A stretch of 15,515 nt of DNA, taken from assembly GCA_001786805.1 (NCBI GenBank), contig MFTJ01000024.1, positions 1 to 15,515 of the forward strand. The letters are read 5' to 3'. The notes under the pieces were generated by a model that saw only the letters and a list, made by a program, of their open reading frames with translations, was not told the DNA's origin and ran no database searches. The DNA comes from Candidatus Nomurabacteria bacterium RIFCSPHIGHO2_01_FULL_39_10. Its GTDB lineage: Bacteria; Patescibacteriota; Minisyncoccia; Phycocordibacterales; UBA9973. Each line of letters begins with the position of its first letter. Position 1 is the first letter of the stretch. Positions 11,025-15,515 of this stretch are shown piece by piece. Position numbers and translations under genes: made by a program.

Positions 11025-12521
11025 TTAATTTTTAACCGGCTTCAAGAGCGGAAAAAGCTGAGTCTCGCGCACGGGCCTGTCCATAAGGAAACTGAAGAGC
11101 CGTTCGGATAGACCAAAACCAAAAGCCGGAGGCATGGCGTATTCAAGCGCTTCCACGAATTCCATATCCGCCATTTGGGCTTCATCATCCCCCGCATCGC
11201 GCAGAGCCTGCTGTTCCATAAATCTTCCGCACTGGTCCACCGGGTCATTGAGCTCACTAAAGCCTTTGCCCATTTCACTGCCTGCCAAGATGACTTGGAA
11301 TCTTTCTACCGTCTTTGGATTATTTCTATTCCTTTTTGCAAGGGGTTCCAGATAAACCGGCACATTAATCAGAAAACCGGGACCAGCGATTTCTTTTCTG
11401 ATACTCTTCCAAAGCAAATCAATTCCTCTTTCCATACTCACACCTCTAATTGCTTCAGAGGTATTTTCTATAAGCTTAAATTTCCCTAGTACGTCAATAA
11501 CTTTTTCTAATTTAGTATCTAAAGGATCTATTTTAAATTTTTCTTTTATAATTTTGCAAAAGTCATACATTTCCCACTCCGCTCCCATGTCCACGTCCAG
11601 CCCTTTTATTTTAAATTTTGTGGTACCAAAAACTTTTTTTCCAATCAACCGGTACAACTCTTTCGTCATTTCCATACCCGTCTCATAATCCGCATAAGCC
11701 ATATAGTATTCAAGCTGGGTATAATCCTGCAGATGCTCCGACGAAATGCCTTCGTTCCGGAAAATGCGTCCAATTTCAAATGTACGCGGGAAACCTCCGA
11801 CTAGAAGTTTCTTCTGCCATAATTCTCCTGCGGAAATTCGCAGATATACATCAATATCAAGAGCATTATGGTGTGTTATAAACGGACGAGCATCCGCTCC
11901 TCCTGTGGTATTTTCCAAAACCGGAGTTTCTACCTCCAGAAAATCTTTTGAAATCATATATTCGCGGATGGTGTTCCAAAACTTCGCTTTTTTTTCAAAA
12001 AGGTCTTTAAGTTCCGGATTCATTAAAATATCTAGGTATCTTTTTCTAAATCTTTCTTCCACATCCTGCAAACCATGCCATTTTTCCGGAAGTGGCCTCA
12101 AGCTCTTCGAGAGCATACGCCAGTCTGTCGTTTCGAGTGTTTTTTCTCCCCTCTTGGTCGCAAAAAAAGTGCCTTGAAGTTCCACAAAGTCCCCAATGTC
12201 GGCAACTGCGCTAAAAAAATTTAATTTATCTTCGCCTAAAACATCTTTTTTCAGCAATCCCTGAAAAGAAGCGGTGCCGTCATTTAACGTCAAAAAAACT
12301 ATCGCGCCCTGCCCACGAATAGACATTATTCTACCGGCAATCCATTTTACTTCTTTTTTCCCGCCACGGCGGGCAGGTTTTTCTAGAGCGTCAAAATTTG
12401 CAACCGCCTCTTTTAAAGAAATTTCCCTTTTTGACTCTGCCGGGTATGGGTTCACGCCTTTCTTTTTTAAAAGTTCCAGCTTTTTTATTCGGGTATCTCT
12501 AATTTCGTCGATTGAAGACAT
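11025..12521 (-). CDS. lysS: Lysyl-tRNA synthetase, class II
   Basis: A 498-residue class II LysRS that charges tRNA-Lys. The N-terminal OB-fold anticodon-binding domain is residues 1-150, with VKWIAGRIMSIRGQGAIVFL. The catalytic core follows. Motif 1 lies around EVETPVLENTTGGADARPF, motif 2 is FEIGRIFRNEG, and motif 3 is GFGLSERLFSFLMDRPVRET with its arginine. GSEMGKGFSELNDPVDQ and YTQLEYYMAY are typical of the family. Motif 3 has SERL where many bacterial LysRS have IDRL. Residues 49-54 (PARRGG) are encoded by a GC-rich palindrome in the anticodon-binding domain. The ATG overlaps the greA stop by one base (TAATG), so the two genes are translationally coupled. Confidence 0.97.
   Translation of the reverse strand: MSSIDEIRDTRIKKLELLKKKGVNPYPAESKREISLKEAVANFDALEKPARRGGKKEVKWIAGRIMSIRGQGAIVFLTLNDGTASFQGLLKKDVLGEDKLNFFSAVADIGDFVELQGTFFATKRGEKTLETTDWRMLSKSLRPLPEKWHGLQDVEERFRKRYLDILMNPELKDLFEKKAKFWNTIREYMISKDFLEVETPVLENTTGGADARPFITHHNALDIDVYLRISAGELWQKKLLVGGFPRTFEIGRIFRNEGISSEHLQDYTQLEYYMAYADYETGMEMTKELYRLIGKKVFGTTKFKIKGLDVDMGAEWEMYDFCKIIKEKFKIDPLDTKLEKVIDVLGKFKLIENTSEAIRGVSMERGIDLLWKSIRKEIAGPGFLINVPVYLEPLAKRNRNNPKTVERFQVILAGSEMGKGFSELNDPVDQCGRFMEQQALRDAGDDEAQMADMEFVEALEYAMPPAFGFGLSERLFSFLMDRPVRETQLFPLLKPVKN
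12360..12373. repeat. GC-rich palindrome inside lysS
   Basis: CCCGCC-AC-GGCGGG followed by CAGG in AT-rich surroundings. It is in frame and encodes part of PARRGGKK at residues 49-56. It is similar to the murF palindrome at 5244-5260. Confidence 0.55.
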
Positions 12522-12988
12522 TAAGATACACTAATTATTTTATAATTGACTGCGCCATTTGGAGTATTAAAAGAAATATTATCGCCTTTTTTCTTGCCAA
12601 AAAGCGCTTCGCCAAAAGGAGATTTATGGGATATTTTGCTTTTCGCAGTATCGGCCTCTTCGGAGCCTACTATAGTATAAGTTATATCCTCCTTTTTTCT
12701 TTCTTTCTGCACCACCACTTTAGAGCCGACTTCAACTGTGTCTCCCCCATGCCTCTTGAAAGTCTGCGAGAACTCTAAAATTTTTTCTATGTAAAGTATG
12801 CGCGCTTCCAGCTTGCCTTGGTCTTCGCGAGCTTGATGATATTCCGCGTTTTCGGATAGGTCTCCCAGCGATTTGGCGTACTCCAAGCTAGCCAAAATTT
12901 CTTTTCTCTTTGGTCCTTTCAAATCTTGAAGTTCTTTTTCCAGTTCCTTCCTTTTTTCTTCAGTTATGTAATCTGCTGATTGAAGCAT
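12521..12988 (-). CDS. greA: Transcription elongation factor GreA
   Basis: A 155-residue GreA, normal length. Residues 1-75 form the antiparallel coiled coil, with the acidic tip at LGDLSENAEYH. This tip enters the RNA polymerase secondary channel and stimulates cleavage of backtracked transcripts. The C-terminal FKBP-like domain includes YTIVGSEEADTAKSKISHKSPFGEALFGKKKGD. It is the first gene of the greA-lysS unit. A promoter at 12995-13023 places transcription initiation at the ATG, making the transcript leaderless. The divergent rpsU promoter region is adjacent. Confidence 0.96.
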   Translation of the reverse strand: MLQSADYITEEKRKELEKELQDLKGPKRKEILASLEYAKSLGDLSENAEYHQAREDQGKLEARILYIEKILEFSQTFKRHGGDTVEVGSKVVVQKERKKEDITYTIVGSEEADTAKSKISHKSPFGEALFGKKKGDNISFNTPNGAVNYKIISVS

Positions 12989-12994
12989 TATTTA

Positions 12995-13023
12995 AATTTA
13001 ATCTTTTTTTGTCGGAAAGTCAA
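12995..13023 (-). promoter_or_regulatory. greA-lysS promoter
   Basis: On the minus strand, TTGACT (13023-13018), a 17-base spacer and TAAATT (13000-12995), with 6 bases to the ATG at 12988. The expected start site is the start codon. Confidence 0.75.
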
Positions 13024-13064
13024 TGAATTTTACAAAATTATATTTATATGATAGCCTATGGAGT

Positions 13065-13298
13065 ATGGCAAACACAGTAATAGAGGTCAGAAAAAATCCA
13101 AACGAAAACAATTCAAGCGTTCTGCGCCGTTTTTCGCGCAGGATTCAGGAGTCCGGTATTATCCGCAAGGTCAAGGGTACCCGCTATAACTTGCGCAAGG
13201 AATCAAAACTCAAAGTAAAAAACAGCGCCTTGAAGCGAATGGCTCGCAGAAAAGAGATAGAACTGCTGAAAAAACTCGGCAAAATGGTGACTAAATAA
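13065..13298 (+). CDS. rpsU: Small ribosomal subunit protein bS21
   Basis: A 77-residue basic protein starting MANTVIEVRKNPNENNSSVL. It keeps the bS21 pattern: V-x-V-R-K/x-N-E near the start, LRRFSRRIQESGI, then a lysine/arginine-rich helix (LKRMARRKEIELLKKLGKM). bS21 sits near the anti-Shine-Dalgarno end of 16S rRNA and helps start-site selection. The start at 13065 fits the family; the ORF extends upstream to 13023 but without homology. GGAG lies only one base before the ATG, too close for a normal Shine-Dalgarno. A TATGAT box at 13047-13052 could give a very short leader. It is followed by ybeY four bases later. Confidence 0.92.
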   Translation: MANTVIEVRKNPNENNSSVLRRFSRRIQESGIIRKVKGTRYNLRKESKLKVKNSALKRMARRKEIELLKKLGKMVTK

Positions 13299-13302
13299 GA
13301 AT

Positions 13303-13635
13303 ATGCGTTTTGAAAAGCTGAAAAACGATATTTTGGGTAAACAATACTCTTTGTCTATAGCGTATGTTTCCGAAAAAAAATCTAGAGAAATAAACAAGAA
13401 ATACAGAAACAAAGACAAACCCGCGAACGTGCTATCTTTTGCTTTGCGCAAAAATGAGGGCGAACTTATCCTTTGTCCGGCAGTCATCAAAAGAGAAACT
13501 AAAAATTTTGGCAAAAGTTTTGACCAGCTTTTTGGATTTTTAGTTATCCACGGAATGCTGCATTTGAAAGGTCTTCAGCACGGTAAAAAGATGGAGAAAT
13601 TAGAAAAGTTTTATTGTAAGAAATACAAGATTTAA
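13303..13635 (+). CDS. ybeY: Endoribonuclease YbeY (rRNA maturation)
   Basis: A 110-residue YbeY, shorter than the usual 150 or so but with the core intact. The metal-binding motif is H83-G-M-L-H87-L-K-G-L-Q-H93, where the family usually has G-Y/H-D-H before the last histidine. NVLSFALRKNEGEL (42-55) is the conserved strand region. YbeY is a zinc-dependent RNase linked to 16S 3'-end processing and 70S quality control. It follows rpsU by four bases and is very likely cotranscribed. Its stop shares a TTAA with the stop of the convergent 65-residue ORF. Confidence 0.9.
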   Translation: MRFEKLKNDILGKQYSLSIAYVSEKKSREINKKYRNKDKPANVLSFALRKNEGELILCPAVIKRETKNFGKSFDQLFGFLVIHGMLHLKGLQHGKKMEKLEKFYCKKYKI

Positions 13636-13829
13636 TCTTTAAATATTTCTACTAACTTCTCTTTTTTATTCGCATATTCAAAAGGGTTTATTGCTTTACC
13701 ATTCAAAAAACTTTCATCTTCAAAATCAGTCGCAACCCAACGCCACTTTTTTTTGCCATTTATAATACATTCAACCGACTCAAGAAATACTCCTGTTGAA
13801 AAAATTGTTGTTTGATTGTTTGTCTTCAT
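13632..13829 (-). CDS. Unknown 65-residue ORF downstream of the HaeIII-like remnant
   Basis: I do not recognise this. It starts MKTNNQTTIFSTGVFLESVE and contains NGKKKWRWVATDFEDESF and NPFEYANKKEK. It looks soluble, has one cysteine, and has a single possible cluster of aromatic residues. It lies 27 bases downstream of the truncated restriction-endonuclease ORF on the same strand. It could be an independent small gene carried in with that module or the remains of something longer. It is convergent with ybeY, sharing TTAA at the two stop codons. No Shine-Dalgarno sequence is visible. Confidence 0.45.
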   Translation of the reverse strand: MKTNNQTTIFSTGVFLESVECIINGKKKWRWVATDFEDESFLNGKAINPFEYANKKEKLVEIFKD

Positions 13830-13856
13830 TTTTGTTTTTGAATTATGAATAAATAT

Positions 13857-14249
13857 TTAAACCCTCGAAGATAGGAGTTGTGTTGCCTCGCTCTTTCGTG
13901 TTAAAAATAAATCAGTCATTATTTTTTGTGCAATATGTTTCGCAAAATTAACTGGTTTACCGTGATGATCAGATAAAATCTCAAGCTGTAAAATATCATT
14001 TTTGCCTATGTCATTTGAAAGTCGTGGCTCTATGTCCATCAAAAAATTGACAGCAAAACTTGCAGATAGCAGATATTCACTTTTTTCAGTAGAAGATACG
14101 CTATCAAAACAACTTTTTGCAACATCAAAAGCCGAGTTTTTGACAACCTCAAGATTTGTCTTATTCTTCAGTTTTTCTTCAAACGAAACAAGCAGAGCGT
14201 ATTCAAAGGATTTACCTGTTGTCATTTGTTTTGAATTCATACTTGCCAT
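13857..14249 (-). pseudogene. Truncated HaeIII-type restriction endonuclease
   Basis: 130 residues. Residues 1-100 resemble the N-terminal part of HaeIII-family type II restriction enzymes: TTGKSFEYALLVSFEEKL, VVKNSAFDVAKSCFDS, LLSASFAVNFLMDIEPRLSN and NDILQLEILSD. Family members then continue with a GDVRD / WEIGLSxKxNH catalytic region, for a total near 300 residues. Here the sequence departs after ILSDHHGKP into about 30 unrelated residues and stops, so the catalytic part is missing. No cytosine methyltransferase is in the window. It has a consensus promoter upstream, so it may still be transcribed. Family recall is from memory; a decayed foreign module is the likeliest reading. Confidence 0.65.
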
Positions 14250-14289
14250 AAATTTATTTCAGCGGTTAGTTAGACCTCCCAGTTTTCTA

Positions 14290-14318
14290 ATTATATCCCA
14301 TACAAGCCTTAAAATCAA
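14290..14318 (-). promoter_or_regulatory. Promoter of the HaeIII-like remnant
   Basis: On the minus strand, TTGATT (14318-14313), a 17-base spacer and TATAAT (14295-14290). The leader to the ATG at 14249 would be about 35-38 bases, unlike the leaderless genes of the window. Confidence 0.65.
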
Positions 14319-14414
14319 AACAACTAACATCTTGAGCTTGGAAGTAATAATAAATAGTAGTACAATGGAGAGAGCAGAAGCAAAATACTTGTCCCATACT
14401 AAATTTTAATTACA

Positions 14415-14441
14415 TGGTATAATAATAAGTATTAATATAAT
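14415..14441 (+). promoter_or_regulatory. Candidate ftsA promoter region
   Basis: TGGTATAAT (14415-14423) is an extended -10, and a second TATAAT lies at 14436-14441. Starting points would be 15-35 bases before the ftsA ATG. No good -35 hexamer is seen. Confidence 0.5.
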
Positions 14442-14462
14442 AAATAAAATTTTAGTACTGGG

Positions 14463-15515
14463 ATGATAAGAAATATTTCAGTCGGAATAGACGTGGGCTC
14501 TTTCATGACCAGAGTCGTGGTGGGAGAATTTTTAAAAGGAGAAAAAAATCCTAAGATTATTGGCGCGGGAGAAAGCATAAGTCAAGGTATGCGGCGTGGA
14601 TACGTGGTAGATACTTCTTCTCTTTCAAAATCAATAAGGTCCGCCGTATCCATGGCGGAAAAAACTTCCGGCATAAAAATAAAGCGGGCGTTTGTCACTA
14701 TCGGCGGCATAACTCTGCGCGGGGAAAATAGTTCCGGTTCGGCGATTATTTCCAAAGCTGACGGTGAAGTTACATCCCTCGATGTAAATAAAGCTCAAGA
14801 AGATGCGGAAGACAATTTAAATTTAAATAACAAGAAAATAGTCCAAGTCTCCCCTATTTCCTTCCGGCTTGATGGCAAGGAGGTGCTAGGCAGGCTGGAG
14901 GGTATGCGCGGAACAAAGCTTGAAATAAAAGCTCTTTTTGTGACTTACTCTATCCAGCACTTGGAAGATTTACTGACCGCCATTGCCGATGCAGGAGTGG
15001 AAACTATCGACATCATACCTTCACCTGTCGCATCCGGTCACGTCGCGCTATCGGAAAAACAAAAAATCGTGGGAGTGGCATTGGTGGATATAGGACATCA
15101 AACAACTTCGCTCTCGGTTTTTGAAAATGGATTACTGATGTCGGTTTATACTTTTGGAATTGGTTCTTGTGATATTACGAATGACATTGCGCTTGGACTG
15201 AAAATTCCGCTCGAAGAAGCGGAAAGTTTAAAACTTGGCAATGTGCTGCAGGACAATTCAAAGAAAAAACTGGATGAGATTATTGAAGCGCGCCTATCGG
15301 ATATTTTTGAACTGATAGAAAATCACCTAAAAAAAATAAAAAGGGCGGAACTCCTGCCGGCGGGTATCATATTTGTCGGCGGCGGTTCAAGCATTTCTAA
15401 CTTGACTACATTTTCAAAATCCGCCCTGAAACTCCCCTCCGGCATAGGCACAACCGAGTTTTTTGGCAACTTAAAAACTAAACTTCGCGACTCTTCTTGG
15501 TTTTCCGCTCTCGGT
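14463..15515 (+). CDS. ftsA: Cell division protein FtsA, N-terminal part cut by the window edge
   Basis: 351 codons are present and the frame is open to the edge. FtsA is an actin-like ATPase that tethers FtsZ to the membrane and recruits late division proteins. The phosphate 1 loop is SVGIDVGSFMTRVVVGE (6-22). The 1C region follows, then phosphate 2 GVALVDIGHQTTSLSVFENG, and an adenosine-type motif IIFVGGGSSISNL near residue 300. The C-terminal amphipathic membrane helix is beyond the window. It stands apart from the mraZ-murF run and on the other strand, with its own candidate promoter; ftsZ may follow downstream. No clear Shine-Dalgarno sequence precedes the ATG. Confidence 0.93.
   Translation, partial: MIRNISVGIDVGSFMTRVVVGEFLKGEKNPKIIGAGESISQGMRRGYVVDTSSLSKSIRSAVSMAEKTSGIKIKRAFVTIGGITLRGENSSGSAIISKADGEVTSLDVNKAQEDAEDNLNLNNKKIVQVSPISFRLDGKEVLGRLEGMRGTKLEIKALFVTYSIQHLEDLLTAIADAGVETIDIIPSPVASGHVALSEKQKIVGVALVDIGHQTTSLSVFENGLLMSVYTFGIGSCDITNDIALGLKIPLEEAESLKLGNVLQDNSKKKLDEIIEARLSDIFELIENHLKKIKRAELLPAGIIFVGGGSSISNLTTFSKSALKLPSGIGTTEFFGNLKTKLRDSSWFSALG

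Noticed and set aside
14002..14409. 135-codon plus-strand ORF upstream of ftsA
   Set aside because: It is the antisense shadow of the HaeIII-like ORF and runs through both promoter regions; its translation is low-complexity and serine/phenylalanine-rich.

Overview
The window looks like the chromosome of a Candidate Phyla Radiation bacterium (Patescibacteria, most likely a Parcubacteria lineage). The support is a compact, AT-rich layout with a reduced division and cell-wall cluster (mraZ-rsmH-ftsL-like-ftsI-murF), many start codons without a Shine-Dalgarno sequence, TGA used as a normal stop, and a solo Cas2/PaaX-like gene and lysyl-tRNA synthetase of the type I associate with these genomes. 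The phylum assignment is inference from gene content, not a phylogeny.

Layout. 1-1690 (minus): yqeY, a MYG1-family gene and the first 28 codons of obg. yqeY has a folded 5' leader, and another long hairpin separates MYG1 from obg. 1709-2425 (plus): a DEDDh exonuclease. 2426-3100: a solo Cas2/PaaX-like gene (minus) between two direct copies of a 34-38 base hairpin repeat; one copy encodes the end of the protein. 3163-5004 (plus): a 74-residue unknown protein with a terminator, rmuC, tRNA-Glu(CTC) and a two-helix membrane protein. 5032-9930 (minus): murF, ftsI, an FtsL-like protein, rsmH and mraZ, transcribed from mraZ towards murF, with two MraZ boxes and a promoter upstream of mraZ.

9931-10862 has no convincing protein gene but holds three consecutive plus-strand units. 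Each has a promoter, a folded RNA of about 185-210 nt and a T-rich terminator. I do not recognise any of the three as RNase P RNA, tmRNA, SRP RNA or 5S rRNA. 10766-13023 (minus): greA and lysS, then a small and possibly frameshifted ORF. 13065-13635 (plus): rpsU and ybeY. 13632-14318 (minus): an unknown 65-residue ORF and a truncated HaeIII-type restriction endonuclease. 14415 to the end (plus): the first 351 codons of ftsA.

How the genes work together: most of the window serves peptidoglycan synthesis and division (mraZ, rsmH, ftsL, ftsI, murF, ftsA) and translation (yqeY, obg, lysS, rpsU, ybeY, tRNA-Glu), with transcription fidelity (greA) and nucleases (MYG1, DEDDh, RmuC) alongside. The unusual layer is structural: a Cas2-like gene bracketed by hairpin repeats, three unassigned RNAs, two 42-base double palindromes (one in frame inside rsmH), shorter GC-rich palindromes inside murF and lysS, and a recurrent leaderless promoter spacing.
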